A stretch of 64,000 nucleotides of DNA from Sulfurovum sp. (GCA_027049035.1 JALTVI010000115.1:1-64000); one strand, 5' to 3'. Positions 33,891-45,900 are shown, counted from the first letter of the stretch. Numbers and translations: made by a program. Notes: generated by a model not told the origin, from the letters alone.

Positions 33891-35843
33891 TTAGCATTTA
33901 CACTGAACGATCTCTTCGATCTTGGTGACGATGCTCGGATCTTCGAGGGTTGAAGTATCCTGAGTGATCTTTTCACCCTTGACGAGGCTTCTGAGGATTC
34001 TGCGCATGATCTTGCCAGAACGTGTCTTCGGCAGGTCCGGAACGAAAGCCATATCGTCACACAGGGCGATGGCACCGATCTCGCTCTTGATAATGGCGTT
34101 GATCTCTTTCATCGTCTCAAGCTCGTCTGCGACACCTTCGTCATCTTTGAGTACGACATAAGCGAAGATCCCCTCCCCTTTGATGTCGTGCGGCTTTCCG
34201 ACAACGGCGACTGCTGCAACATTGTCGTGCTTCTTGATAGCCGCTTCGACTTCTGCCGTACCCATTCTGTGGCCGGAGACGTTGATGACGTCATCAGTTC
34301 TTCCAGTGATGGTGATGTAGCCGTCCTCATCTTTCATCGCACCGTCACCGGTGAAGTAGACAGGCTTGCCGTCTTTCTTGCAATCACCGAAGTAGGACTT
34401 GACAAAACGGTCAGGGTCGCCCCAGATAGTTCGGATCATGCTCGGCCAAGGCTTGGTAATGCACATGAAGCCCTTTTCTCCAACCGGTGTCGGTGTTCCG
34501 TCCTCCTCGATGATCTCTGCAAAGATTCCCGGCAGCGGGAATGTCGCGCAGCCCGGTTTGATGGGGGTGGCTCCAGGCAGCGGGCTGATCATGTGTCCGC
34601 CCGTTTCGGTCTGCCAGTAGGTGTCGACGATGGAGCAGCGTCCGCCGCCGACCTCTTCGTAGTACCACTTCCACGCCGCAGGGTCGATAGGCTCACCGAC
34701 GGTGCCAAGGACTCTCAGTGAAGAGAGGTCGTATTTGGACGGCTCATCCGCCCCCGTTTTGTGCAGCAGTCGAATGGCTGTAGGCGCTGTGTAGAACTGG
34801 TTGATCTGATACTCTTCGACCATTCTCCAGCAGCGACCTGCATCGGGGAAAGTAGGAACACCCTCGAACATCACCGTAGTAGCACCCGCTGCAAGCGGTC
34901 CGTAGACGATGTAGGTATGTCCGGTAATCCAGCCCACATCGGCCGTACACCAGTAGGTATCGTTCTCTTTGATATCAAAGACCCACTCCATCGTCATCTG
35001 TGCCCAAAGGATGTACCCTGCGGAGCTGTGCTGAACGCCCTTTGGTTTTCCGGTACTTCCTGAAGTGTAGAGGAGGAAAAGCGGGTCTTCAGCGTTCATC
35101 ACTTCTGGCTCACAGGTAACCGGCTGGCTCTTGATGAGTTCGTTGTAGGCGTAGTCGCGGCCCGCAACCCAAGTGATCTCTTCGCCGTTTCGCTCTACGA
35201 CACAGACAGCTTCGACACACTCACATCCCTCTTCGAGTGCCTTGTCGACAACGGGCTTGAGCATGTAGGGCTTTCCTTTTCTAAAGGCGCCGTCAGCGGT
35301 GACAACCAGCTTCGCCTCCGCATCGATAATACGGTCACGCAGCGCTTCTGCAGAAAATCCGCCAAAGACGACCGAGTGGATGGCACCGATCTTTGCACAG
35401 GCAAGCATGCTGATAGCCGCTTCGGGGATCATCGGCATATAGAGTACGACACGGTCACCCTTTTTGATGCCGAATTCGTTCTTGAACATGTTGGCGGTAC
35501 GGTTGACCTCGTAGTAGAGTTCGCGGTATGTCAGCGTCTGCTGGTCGCCGTTGTCACCTTCGAAGAGGATGGCGGCTTTGTTCTTGCGCGTGGCCAGGTG
35601 TCTGTCGACACACTGGTACGCGACATTGAGTTCCCCGTCTTCAAACCACTTGTAGAACGGTGCATTCTCTTCGTTGAGTACCTTGGTAAAGGGCTTGAAC
35701 CAGTCGATCTTCTCTTTGGCATACTTCGCCCAGAATCCTTCGTAGTCCTCTTCGGCCTGCTTTACCAGGTCCCAGTACTCATCCATACTCTTGATGGCAG
35801 CGTCTTTGAACAGTTCTTTGTTTGGATAGTAGAGTTCACTCAT
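33891..35843 (-). CDS. acs: Acetyl-coenzyme A synthetase
   Basis: 650 aa, normal length for Acs. It activates acetate to acetyl-CoA through acetyl-AMP. The AMP-binding motif is [16 protein letters not shown], the WTGHTY-type loop reads [13 protein letters not shown], and the adenylation core continues with [11 protein letters not shown]. The C-terminal A10 motif [14 protein letters not shown] contains the Lys usually acetylated by Pat-like enzymes. [13 protein letters not shown] is the hinge. Single gene with its own promoter region of about 130 nt upstream. No adjacent actP. Confidence 0.96.
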   Translation of the reverse strand: MSELYYPNKELFKDAAIKSMDEYWDLVKQAEEDYEGFWAKYAKEKIDWFKPFTKVLNEENAPFYKWFEDGELNVAYQCVDRHLATRKNKAAILFEGDNGDQQTLTYRELYYEVNRTANMFKNEFGIKKGDRVVLYMPMIPEAAISMLACAKIGAIHSVVFGGFSAEALRDRIIDAEAKLVVTADGAFRKGKPYMLKPVVDKALEEGCECVEAVCVVERNGEEITWVAGRDYAYNELIKSQPVTCEPEVMNAEDPLFLLYTSGSTGKPKGVQHSSAGYILWAQMTMEWVFDIKENDTYWCTADVGWITGHTYIVYGPLAAGATTVMFEGVPTFPDAGRCWRMVEEYQINQFYTAPTAIRLLHKTGADEPSKYDLSSLRVLGTVGEPIDPAAWKWYYEEVGGGRCSIVDTYWQTETGGHMISPLPGATPIKPGCATFPLPGIFAEIIEEDGTPTPVGEKGFMCITKPWPSMIRTIWGDPDRFVKSYFGDCKKDGKPVYFTGDGAMKDEDGYITITGRTDDVINVSGHRMGTAEVEAAIKKHDNVAAVAVVGKPHDIKGEGIFAYVVLKDDEGVADELETMKEINAIIKSEIGAIALCDDMAFVPDLPKTRSGKIMRRILRSLVKGEKITQDTSTLEDPSIVTKIEEIVQCKC

Positions 35844-35971
35844 AAGTGTTCCTTTTTATGGTTATGTTGCAACAATTCTAACATAAAAAAGTAACGGTTG
35901 TGCAAGAAAGAAAAAGAAAAAAAGTTAAATAGGAGTAAATTTATCCTAATTGTAACACCCGGCAGAAAAGA

Positions 35972-37006
35972 TCAGACGATCTCGATCTTCTCTGCAACTT
36001 CGAGGCCGAAGCCGCCAAGGCCAACGAACTCGGTCTCTTTGCTTGTTGTAAGGAGGTTGATCTTTTTGACACCGAGGTCTTTGAGTATCTGTGCACCCAC
36101 TCCAAACTCCTTGGCCTGCTCCTGTGAGATGACCTTGGTATCGAGGAAAACCAGCAGGCCGCCGTTTGTTTTAAGGTATTCTATGGCGTTGTTGAGCGCA
36201 TTGAAGCGTTTGTCGTCAAGAATAAGCTCGATGTCGCTGCCGATATTGTGGAACTTCACATTGGCCGTCTCGTGCAGGCCGTAGAACTGTATGACTGTGT
36301 GACAACGGTCGAGATGGTCTTTGTATGTGTGTTTTTCAACCTTGATGCCCCGAAGTGAAGATTCAACACTTTCGACACGCTTGACAAGCTGTTCATTGGC
36401 AAGGCGGTACTCCACAATGTCGGAGATGTAGACGATGTGCAGGCCGTGTTTTTCGGCAAAGAGTTTCAGGTCGTCCATACGCGCCATCTCTCCGTCATCC
36501 TTGATGATTTCACAGATGACCCCCACCGGTGCGAGACCGGCAAGTTTGCACAGGTCTACCGATCCTTCGGTGTGGCCTGTACGCACCAGTGTGCCCCCGT
36601 CTTTGGCAATGAGCGGAAAGATATGCCCCGGACGCACGAAGTCTTCGGCTACACTCAGCGGACTTGCCAGCTTCCTGATGCAGTCGTCACGCTCTGCGGC
36701 ACTGATGCCCGTACTCGCCGTTGCCGAATCGATTGAGACGGTAAAGGCGGTTTCATGGTTGGAGTCGTTGCGGCTGACCATCGGCATCAGATCAAGTTGA
36801 GAGGCAAGCTCCTTTGTAATGGGCGTACAGATGAGCCCCCTCGCCTCTTTGGCCATGAAGTTGACCATATCAGGGGTCGAGAAGGTAGCGGCATAGACCA
36901 GGTCCCCCTCGTTCTCCCTGTCCTCATCATCCATCATGATGACCATCTTGCCTCTCTTGATCTCGTCAATGGCTTTCTCTACACGTTTTATTGCTTCACT
37001 TGACAT
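35972..37006 (-). CDS. ribBA: 3,4-dihydroxy-2-butanone-4-phosphate synthase with degenerate GTP cyclohydrolase II domain
   Basis: 344 aa. Residues 1-~200 are RibB: DDEDRENEGDL, the RTGHTEGSVDL and GVICEIIKDDGEM motifs. It forms 3,4-dihydroxy-2-butanone 4-phosphate for riboflavin. The following ~140 residues have the RibA fold pattern but lack its zinc site (SLRCDCG) and GRGIGL motif; the region reads VFLDTKVISQEQAKEFG. The second half is probably structural or inactive, as in Helicobacter RibBA, where a separate ribA exists. Expect a true ribA elsewhere. Confidence 0.9.
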   Translation of the reverse strand: MSSEAIKRVEKAIDEIKRGKMVIMMDDEDRENEGDLVYAATFSTPDMVNFMAKEARGLICTPITKELASQLDLMPMVSRNDSNHETAFTVSIDSATASTGISAAERDDCIRKLASPLSVAEDFVRPGHIFPLIAKDGGTLVRTGHTEGSVDLCKLAGLAPVGVICEIIKDDGEMARMDDLKLFAEKHGLHIVYISDIVEYRLANEQLVKRVESVESSLRGIKVEKHTYKDHLDRCHTVIQFYGLHETANVKFHNIGSDIELILDDKRFNALNNAIEYLKTNGGLLVFLDTKVISQEQAKEFGVGAQILKDLGVKKINLLTTSKETEFVGLGGFGLEVAEKIEIV

Positions 37007-37107
37007 AAAAATCCTCTGAAATTGTCTATATAATATTATTTGTATTATAGCGTAAAGGATGTTGGGTTCTTGTTTGAGGTATTATTATATCGCCTATTTT
37101 GTTCTTT

Positions 37108-37260
37108 CTACAGTATCTGAACTTTATTTCTTCCAGTGTTTTTAGCTGAATATAATGCTTTGTCAGCACGTTCAACTATTGAACTACTGGTGTCTTTGTC
37201 AACATATGTAGTCAACCCTGAAAAACCCATCCCAAGGCAAGACTGCACTATTCTAATACT
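37108..37260 (-). pseudogene. 3'-terminal remnant of a GGEEF-domain gene
   Basis: The minus strand translates as ...GFSGLTTYVDKDTSS SIVERADKALYSAKNTGRNKVQIL then TAG. This is the C-terminus of a diguanylate cyclase (the ERADKALYxAKxxGRN motif). The frame enters the IS-like element directly upstream at 37261, and the rest of the gene is not found on the far side of it. It therefore lost its 5' part together with, or after, the insertion. It differs from the gene at 27750. Confidence 0.75.
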
Positions 37261-37266
37261 CCAATT

Positions 37267-38640
37267 CTACCACAACCTGTAAAGCAACAGATAAAGTTCG
37301 GCATATTTTTGCCTCTGTTGCGACTCGATACGCATAAGAAATGTTGCCATCAGGGTAATTTTGTAGATAAAAAGAATCACCAAGAAGCGATTCATCCACT
37401 TCTTGAGATTGAATGCTGCTGCAGCAAGCAAGAGATTGATCTCATCACCGATAAACCCTTTGAGATAATTCCTTGAAAGCCTGTGATCACTTTTGAGGTG
37501 TCCTATCACCGGTTCGATGGCAGCCCGTCTTCTGAACTTTTTTCGCTTCTGTTCCTTTTGGTATTTTGTATCTCTTTTTAGTGGTGTACCGGGAATGCAG
37601 ATAGCGGTACCGTCAACCTCTTTTTTACCACGGTATCCTCTATCACAGATAGCTTCTTTGATAGGTTTGTTTCTATGTTTGTTGGCGTGTGTCAGTGCTG
37701 CTTTGAGTGTTTTGGAGTCATGTTCATTTGTTTGGTGTGCAGCTACACCGACAATGACATTGCTTTTTTCGGTCATGACGATGGATGCTTTGGTACCATA
37801 CTCATACTTCTTATGGTCTTTGCCTTTGGCAATGGCGTAGATATGTTGTTCGTGGAGTGAATAGATCTTGTTGGAATCTTTTCGTTTCTGGTCGGAGACT
37901 TTTAGGAACAGTTCGAATGTTTCCTGGTACTTTTCAAGCTGGGCTTCATCCATATTTCTGCTAAGGTCTCTAATGATGATACCGGTAATAGTCTTGAGTC
38001 TCTTCATTGCAGATCTGGCTTTCTTAATCTTTTTGGGATGACGAAAGAATCGTAATGAGATACGGTGTCCTTTGATCTCTTTGACATAGGTGCGACGCAG
38101 CTGTATCTTCTCTTCTTTGGCAATGTGATGCAGATGGTGTATCATCTTGATGGCAAGTTTACCGTCTGTGGGATAGGTGACATTTTTCTCCTGTACGGTA
38201 GTATCGATGATGACCTGTTTTTCTTGGGCATCTTTACCGTGCAGACCGACACTCATGGCAAAGATCTCTTCTACGCCTTCTTTGCCTATACGTTTTCGAA
38301 ACTTGACTAACTCTGTTGCATCACAAGGAAGGGCTGGAACATACTCTTGCATACCGCAGAAGTATTGGTAGTAGGGATTGCGTTTCCACTGCAATACAAT
38401 ACTCTCATCACTGAGGTTTTCGAGTTGTTTGAGTATCAGCAGTCCGACCATCAAGCGTATCGGCTTTGCAGGTCTGCCTTCATCGCTGTAGTATTTGGCG
38501 AAGGTCTTATCGAAAGTATCCCAGTTTATAGTATCTGCGAGGGCAATGAGAGGATCGTTGCTGTCAAGCATATCACGCAGCTGTGAATGAAAAAGGTTTG
38601 GCTGGTTGGAGGTAGAGGATCTTGGAAGCAATTTTAACAC
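37267..38640 (-). mobile_element. IS5-like transposase
   Basis: 457 aa, intact ORF. The N-terminal region (FAKYYSDEGRPAKPIRLMVGLLILKQL) is a DUF772-type domain, followed by a DDE core: VIIDTTVQEKNV, the CDRGYRGKKEVDG Asp motif and a C-terminal RRAAIEPVIGHLKSDHRL carrying the Glu. This layout is typical of IS5-family transposases. I could not find convincing terminal inverted repeats by eye. It cuts off the GGEEF remnant on its left and lies 106 nt from the CRISPR trailer end. Confidence 0.85.
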
Positions 38641-38746
38641 CTATTTCGACCATGAATCGGTCTCAATCTTTATGTTTATTGGTTGAAATTATACTGTTTT
38701 ATCGCTTCCAATGTGCCTATTTTAGGGAGGTTCTTTGGTTTTTCAA

Positions 38747-40997
38747 GATTGACTATGTAGAAATTTATATGGTCAATTCGACCTATCAACTCAGATGAAA
38801 ATCTGTCAATCTACAACAGTAGAAATTTATATGGTCAATTCGACTTGTCGGAATCAGGTTTTTGCTGAGGGTATCTACAACAGTAGAAATTTATATGGTC
38901 AATTCGACCGAGCGTGGGAAGCTGAAGCTGATCAATCTACAACAGTAGAAATTTATATGGTCAATTCGACTTCCATAATGCGGATTGACGTACCCAAATC
39001 TACAACAGTAGAAATTTATATGGTCAATTCGACTTGCATCCTTTCAAGCTCCATAAAATAAATCTACAACAGTAGAAATTTATATGGTCAATTCGACATT
39101 GGGACGGGAAAGGGGTCAAGATAGGATCTACAACAGTAGAAATTTATATGGTCAATTCGACTTGAAGCGTTTGGGAGAAGTGCATCTCATATCTACAACA
39201 GTAGAAATTTATATGGTCAATTCGACCTTTGGAGAACTGCAAAGGATGCTAACATCTACAACAGTAGAAATTTATATGGTCAATTCGACAAGTGGGGTTA
39301 TCCTCAAAGTTGTTTTATCTACAACAGTAGAAATTTATATGGTCAATTCGACGTCACCTGCACTACTTCCATTATCATCAGATCTACAACAGTAGAAATT
39401 TATATGGTCAATTCGACAAGATCAAGGATCTGAACGAAGAGAAATCTACAACAGTAGAAATTTATATGGTCAATTCGACAAGCATGATAGTAAACATCTT
39501 GAGAAAATCTACAACAGTAGAAATTTATATGGTCAATTCGACAAAGTCAACGGTATGCAGACGGTGTATATCTACAACAGTAGAAATTTATATGGTCAAT
39601 TCGACCACCTGTATCTCCTTCATGTGGTTGCATCTACAACAGTAGAAATTTATATGGTCAATTCGACCGTTCAAACATTGACAATCAGTACAACTATCTA
39701 CAACAGTAGAAATTTATATGGTCAATTCGACATGGTATCTTTAAAGTTGAGGCTTTGAAATCTACAACAGTAGAAATTTATATGGTCAATTCGACCAACA
39801 GGAAAGGTGTTTAGATACTATGAATCTACAACAGTAGAAATTTATATGGTCAATTCGACTTCGTTAGTACCAAAGAAAACATTAAATCTACAACAGTAGA
39901 AATTTATATGGTCAATTCGACATGTTCTCGCGTGTGGGGTACTCTGAAATCTACAACAGTAGAAATTTATATGGTCAATTCGACCACTGAGGGTAATGCC
40001 TGACCTCTGCCTATCTACAACAGTAGAAATTTATATGGTCAATTCGACAGACATGGCACTACGCACCGCTTCGAATCTACAACAGTAGAAATTTATATGG
40101 TCAATTCGACATGGTTGTTCACATGAATATGTTTGCGATCTACAACAGTAGAAATTTATATGGTCAATTCGACAAGATCAAGGATCTGAACGAAGAGAAA
40201 TCTACAACAGTAGAAATTTATATGGTCAATTCGACTATACTGTTAATCTAACTTCTTGGTTTATCTACAACAGTAGAAATTTATATGGTCAATTCGACGG
40301 TTGACAATCCATAGACATTTTAATATCTACAACAGTAGAAATTTATATGGTCAATTCGACCACATACCACTATCTTTGCAATTTCCTCGTTATCTACAAC
40401 AGTAGAAATTTATATGGTCAATTCGACCGTTTGGCAAACAGGAACATCATTTTCATCTACAACAGTAGAAATTTATATGGTCAATTCGACAAGTGGGGTT
40501 ATCCTCAAAGTTGTTTTATCTACAACAGTAGAAATTTATATGGTCAATTCGACACGGAGAAGCCAGTAGAGTTCAAGCGATCTACAACAGTAGAAATTTA
40601 TATGGTCAATTCGACACTACAAATGCGATCATCGATGCTATTGATCTACAACAGTAGAAATTTATATGGTCAATTCGACGTATCGCTCTCTATCCATATC
40701 TTTCTATATCTACAACAGTAGAAATTTATATGGTCAATTCGACACTTCAACGATGGCGGCTCAAACTTCAATCTACAACAGTAGAAATTTATATGGTCAA
40801 TTCGACAAGGCGGAGGTTGAGCTATGCCTTACACATCTACAACAGTAGAAATTTATATGGTCAATTCGACGAGTAACTTTTGATTACCCGCTTTTTGTAT
40901 CTACAACAGTAGAAATTTATATGGTCAATTCGACGTTTGGCCAATTTCTTTTTTGCTTCATATCTACAACAGTAGAAATTTATATGGTCAATTCGAC
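38747..40997 (-). CRISPR. Type V-A CRISPR array, 36 repeats and 35 spacers
   Basis: The 36-bp repeat, read on the minus strand, begins GTCGAATTGACCATAT and ends AATTTCTACTGTTGTAGAT, the standard Cas12a crRNA handle (TCTAC-TGTT-GTAGA hairpin). Spacers are 26-31 nt (mostly 26-28). The array lies downstream of cas2 in the cas operon direction. The leftmost repeat (38747-38782) has lost its GTTGTAGAT arm (now ATAGTCAATC), marking the trailer end. Two spacers are present twice (39290 = 40491; 39418 = 40174). Several track ORFs inside it are artefacts of the repeats. Confidence 0.98.
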
Positions 40998-41110
40998 AGC
41001 TATCATAGCTGCTGTAACCATTTTTGATACATATTGTAACAAAAAATGATCGAGTTTTTCTAAAAAAGAGTTGTCTATTACAAAAAAATCCATAAAGACT
41101 GAAGTTTGCA
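40998..41110 (-). promoter_or_regulatory. CRISPR leader
   Basis: 113 bp between the last perfect repeat and the cas2 stop, AT-rich with poly-A/T runs. It contains no spacer-repeat units. Because the degenerate repeat is at the opposite end and cas2 lies at this side, new spacers are presumably added here. On the minus strand a TTACAATATGTATCAAAAATGG stretch may hold a promoter, though I cannot fix -35/-10 boxes. Confidence 0.7.
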
Positions 41111-41383
41111 TCATATCACAATCACCTCTTCATCATCATGCTTTGCATAGCCATACTTATCTACCTTACACTGTTTAGAAAGCTGAAGAACTAAGATGCT
41201 ATCCGTCTCTTCAAAATACTTATCAAAGCCTTTTTGTATCTCCAGCACTATGATATCTAATATTCGTTTTGAATTTTTAATCTCAAACATCGAGTATTGA
41301 ATACGATGACCGTATTTAGAGAGGAACTTTGCAAATCTTGTACGGATACGGTCATCACTAATGTCATACGCTACAATTACCAT
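41111..41383 (-). CDS. cas2: CRISPR-associated protein Cas2
   Basis: 90 aa ferredoxin-like fold. The opening MVIVAYDISDDRIRTRFAKFL carries the conserved Asp after the first strand, and QYSMFEIKNSKRI gives the second strand. With Cas1 it forms the spacer-integration complex. It overlaps cas1 by 7 nt. The C-terminus ends DDEEVIVI, often involved in strand pairing with Cas1. Length is normal. Confidence 0.95.
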   Translation of the reverse strand: MVIVAYDISDDRIRTRFAKFLSKYGHRIQYSMFEIKNSKRILDIIVLEIQKGFDKYFEETDSILVLQLSKQCKVDKYGYAKHDDEEVIVI

Positions 41384-42357
41384 ACAATTTTACCTTTCTC
41401 AAGTCGAGGATATGCCTCTATTGGTTTCTCCTGTATAAAAGCTCGATAGTATTGCCTTGTATATTCATAGAGTAGTTCTTTGTTTTCTAAAAGTCCTTTG
41501 AGCAAGATCGCAGTATAGTGTTGTGCACTCTTTTTAAATAAGCGATACGATTGATTTACACGAACAAAATCCTTGATATCTATTTGACCTAATGTAAACA
41601 TTTTTCGAACTTGATTATCAACCATTGGGCGAAACGGTTCAATTAAATCGCTTACTAGGGACTTTCGTTGGTAAAAGAGTTGATGATAAACTCCCTTGTA
41701 AGTATCAAATCCATAAAGATGCAACATCGCATCCATAAGGCTAAAAAGCTGCATATAGCCAATATCCAATAGTAGATTCACGATATCCGGTTTAGCTCTT
41801 GGCTTACGGCCCGACCACTCAACCACATCAAACATCTGTCTAAAGTATATCCTTGAAGCACTACCTTCAATTCCAAGAAGTGTATCAAGCTCTGTAGCAC
41901 CGTCGTATACAATCCTATCGTGATAACTATTAAGTTTTTCAATCGCATCTTTCAATGCTTCAGACTTATTGCGTCGCTTGGCAAGATACTCAGTTTGTTG
42001 GGCAATTTTATTTTTGACTATATGTTGCGCGATAAGTGTTTTATCATATTTATACTGTTTTTGACGCAACAGTACATTTCCCTCTGCCCCACTCATCCAA
42101 CTACCATACGGTTTGAGTCCATGAGATAACATCACGATACTAAAACCAAATCGCTTTGCTTTAAGTAGAATACCTGTCGTTAAACTTGCATGTCCTACCA
42201 CAAACAAAGCAAACAATCTATGACAACTTGACTGATGACGCACTTTCCCTTCTGCATCTTTTATAAGCAAATTATCATTGCGAAAACTTATCTTTTCTCC
42301 TCTACTTACAAGCGCAATGGCAACCTGTTTCTGTTTAAAGTCCGGTAAACTCAACAT
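41377..42357 (-). CDS. cas1: CRISPR-associated endonuclease Cas1
   Basis: 326 aa integrase of spacer acquisition. Typical features: the N-terminal beta domain start (KISFRNDNLLIKDAEGKV), the Glu in LDTLLGIEGSASRIYF, the DIGYMQLFSLMDAMLHLYGFD His/Asp region, and the downstream KMFTLGQIDIKDF. Length is normal. It overlaps both cas4 (7 nt) and cas2. With Cas4 it would select protospacers next to a T-rich PAM. Confidence 0.95.
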   Translation of the reverse strand: MLSLPDFKQKQVAIALVSRGEKISFRNDNLLIKDAEGKVRHQSSCHRLFALFVVGHASLTTGILLKAKRFGFSIVMLSHGLKPYGSWMSGAEGNVLLRQKQYKYDKTLIAQHIVKNKIAQQTEYLAKRRNKSEALKDAIEKLNSYHDRIVYDGATELDTLLGIEGSASRIYFRQMFDVVEWSGRKPRAKPDIVNLLLDIGYMQLFSLMDAMLHLYGFDTYKGVYHQLFYQRKSLVSDLIEPFRPMVDNQVRKMFTLGQIDIKDFVRVNQSYRLFKKSAQHYTAILLKGLLENKELLYEYTRQYYRAFIQEKPIEAYPRLEKGKIVW

Positions 42358-42905
42358 GCAACATCACACAAATTATTGTAGATGCAACGATGGCATTTGT
42401 TGGGATTTGGAGAAAATGGCGTATCAAAGCGAAACTGTCGTATCTTTTCCAACAATCGCATAAAACCATTATAATACTTTTCACTCTCTATCGGTAATGG
42501 TATAGGATAACTCTTGTTGTCATCCATGCTATAGAGCTTCAATTTTTCCACACTATACCCCATATCGATAAGGCAATAGTATTGTGCATAAAGCTGATAG
42601 ACATATCCGTCATAGATACGCTTGATCTTTTTCTTCCGTTCTACAAGAAGTTTTTTAACTTTGTCATACATGTCGATTTTGCCGCCGATATGAAATCTAC
42701 TCGAATAAACCTCGATCGTTTGTAAAACATTCTTTGATGTCGTATAACGCTTTTCATCCAAGCTCTTATGCGCTATCGTTCCAGCCACCTGATCCGTACT
42801 CTGGTAAAGCCTCGTATCGATCTTGCCGTAGAGTTGATGAAAATAGATCGATCTCGGACAAAAGATAAAATCATTTAAAAATGAAATAGGAATATACCCT
42901 TCCAT
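42351..42905 (-). CDS. cas4: CRISPR-associated exonuclease Cas4
   Basis: 184 aa. The four iron-sulfur Cys are CPRS near residue 17 and FSPNPNKCHRCIYNNLCDVAC at the C-terminus. The nuclease core (PD-(D/E)XK family) holds IGGKIDMYDKVKK and a Lys/Tyr segment LYAQYYCLIDMG. Cas4 trims prespacers and helps choose the PAM. It starts 2 nt after cas12a ends and overlaps cas1, as in many type V-A loci. Confidence 0.93.
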   Translation of the reverse strand: MEGYIPISFLNDFIFCPRSIYFHQLYGKIDTRLYQSTDQVAGTIAHKSLDEKRYTTSKNVLQTIEVYSSRFHIGGKIDMYDKVKKLLVERKKKIKRIYDGYVYQLYAQYYCLIDMGYSVEKLKLYSMDDNKSYPIPLPIESEKYYNGFMRLLEKIRQFRFDTPFSPNPNKCHRCIYNNLCDVAC

Positions 42906-42906
42906 C

Positions 42907-45900
42907 TTACTCTATCCCTTGAGCGAATCGAAGCCACTCTTTATTGGTGATTGTTAAATCTGCTTTTGCTACATCATCCGCCTCTTTAAATCTTTGCACT
43001 AGCATCAACCCTTTTCGTGCGATATTATATGCACCGTTGGCATCCGCATCTTTTGGCAATGAATTGTCACTTTTTCTACTATCAAAAAACTCTCCGCTGC
43101 TATTTTTTACAGGAGATAGCAAGTAATCATCACCTGTTTTACTGCTCGAATTTCGCATTTGCAACATCAGCTTGAAAAGATAGTGCAGCTTTTTGAAAAA
43201 CTCGACACTATCTTGCATAAGTATATATGCTTGTAAATTTTCTGTTTGTCCGTTAAAAAGCTCTTTAAACGCTTTGGTTAAATCGATAGTTTCGTCATCC
43301 CATTGGTTATTTTTAGAAGGGTTTCTAAAAGTTCTTATACGCTCGCCAAAACTGCATAGCGTCCACTCGGTTCGTGTCCCTTCAGCTTTTCGATGAAAAT
43401 CGTTATAATCAAAACTAAACTCAAAATAATCCTCTTGTTTGTTATAATTTATCGATTTAAATTTGCTAAAAAATTCCCTTGATTTTTCTTTGTTGTAGTA
43501 TTTTGCATCAAAGAGGTTTACAAATCCGGTGGTTGGGTCTATTTTAGAGGTATTCCAAGCCGGCACATAAAATAAAATACCATTTTGTTTGCCCATCTTT
43601 TCAAAGCTAATAAATTTATTGGTTAGCTGCAAAGCTTTAAGCGCACCGCCAAGTTCAGTAGGCTCTTTTTTCTTATCGACCAGATAATTAAGCTTATCTA
43701 TAAGCATTTTCTCAAACTTTTGATACACTTGTTTTTCTACCTTAAAACGCCCTCTTTTGAAGCCAAAATTTAAATCTTCTAACACTACGATAGCATTATG
43801 CTCTACTATCAAAGTTGCAATTTTATGGATAACATGGCTCATATAGCCCTCTTTGAGCTCTTTGATTCTCTCGATACTTTCCCAATTAAGACGGGCTTCT
43901 TCTCTCTCTTTCTCTTTTGCATCAAGCTTTTGATGATAATCTACTTTGTGCTTTTTGCCGTTATAGCTGTTTACTATAGTATTAAGCGAATATTGTTCTA
44001 CTATTCTTCCTTTGCCGTCTATTAGCGCTAGATAAAGCAGATGCCTCTCGCCCCTATCGATACCTATGATTTTTATATCATCCGTATGCTCTTTTATTTT
44101 TTGACGGATAAGATTATTATGCTCTTTATTCGAGAGATTCGAGGCTTTAAAATTTAGCGTGATTGGCACATGAAATTGGAATTTATCAAGCGCAAAACGT
44201 CTATCTTTAATAATCGGATAATTAAATTTATCTTTTAATTCCTTTGCATGGTGCCCCTCTTTCCAAGTTTTCTCACCATATTCGATTGAGCGTTTACGAT
44301 AGAAAATTTCCGCTTCTCCGTTGAGCTTATAAACTACATCTTTTAAATTTGCATCATCAAACACCATACGCCAATAAATCGTATGAAGATTTGGCGTTCC
44401 TTTGCTATATGGCGAAAAGTCTTTATTGTAAATCTGAAATAAGTAGAGTTTACCTTCATCAACAAACTGTTCTATCACTTGTGCATCGATATTTTTAAAA
44501 GCTATTTTATATCCTTGAAGCTCTACTTCTTTATAAAATTCACTTATATCTTGATACTTTTTAGTATCTGTAAAATCAAACTCAAATTCTCGCCAATCCG
44601 GGTGTTTTTTAATCGATGCTTTAAAAAAGTCAATGAGATTGTGGCAATCATCAAGATTAAACGTTTCTCCTTTTTTGTGCGTGCCCTCTTTATATTTAGC
44701 CAAAAGGGATTCCGAAGGGGCAAACTCGTCTATCCTGCGTTTTGAAAAAAATACCTTTGGCAGCATTTTATTTGGACCGGGCAAAAGCTTATATTCAATT
44801 TTCCGGTATACGTTATGCGTACCGCCCTCTTTGATATTTTGAAAAATTTTATTATGCTTTTTATCCATGATACCAAGATAAAAAAGACCGTCTTTCTCAA
44901 AAAGAACACCAAGATTATCTCTTTCTTTATTAACATCCCATCCGTCGAGCAGTGTGCTGTTTTCAAAATTCAATTTAAACTTTTCTTTCGAATAAGGCTT
45001 TTTAGTCAAAAAATTTCGAACCTTGTTAAATAGCGGAATCACCAGGCTTAACGCCTCGTAATAAATATCAAAATAAGCATAAAAAGCGATATCTTTTTCA
45101 AGTTCATCTTTGACATAAAGAGGCTTTAAAAAGTGCTGCAAATTTAATAGCGATTGAAGAAGTGCTTTGATTTTATCTTTATTTTCTCGATCATTATTCC
45201 AAGCTTCATAAGCACTCTCTATTTCAACTCTTAAATCTCTAGCTTCATCGTTTCCATAAGTGCCAAACTCTTTAAAATAATCAAAAAGCGATATCTCTTC
45301 TCCGTATTCTTTGAGCGCCTCCTCTATTTGTGCAATAGAAAAGTAGCTCTTTTTCTTATCAAAAAATTTTCTTCTTTTCTCGTCAATATCAGATGCGTTT
45401 GCTATACGGGGATTTTCTCTTAAATGATGCTCCCACAAGGCATCTTTAATTGTAGAATAGTTCCCAAAAATTGCTTGAGAAATATCGGTAAGAGATTTGT
45501 CGTTTTTGATATACACGGTGTTTAAATCATATTCATTAGACTCTTGAAAAAGCTTATCAAACTTTTCTAATAAGTTTACCTCCCCGTCGCAACACTTAAA
45601 GCGTAAAATATTTGCATCATAATACGCCGCAATTGCCTCGCTCATCTCCTGAGTATCTTCAAAAGATTCAGGAAGCCAAGAGAGAGCTTCCCTATCGCTC
45701 AGAATTTGTTTATAAAGTGGTTTCATATTCGGTAAATCTCGTTTTGATAGTCCATTTTTTCTATGTAGATTTATCTTTTCATTGAGACCTTGAACCTTTG
45801 TGCCATCATCCAAGACAATTCCGCCTATGATGGCGTTATAGATATCAATATGCGTTTGACTCATAAGATATTGATAGTAATCTAAAGAGAATACATCTTC

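Noticed and set aside
37267-38740. Terminal inverted repeats of the IS
   Set aside because: I could not match the two ends by eye, so exact IS borders are not claimed.
38795-40848. Several ORFs in the CRISPR array (38795, 39084, 39555, 40347, 40666)
   Set aside because: They are read-through of the repeat (VEIYMVNST, YNSRNLYGQFD) and not genes.
38783-40961. Self-targeting spacers
   Set aside because: I compared several spacers with the window by eye and found no match, but this check is incomplete.
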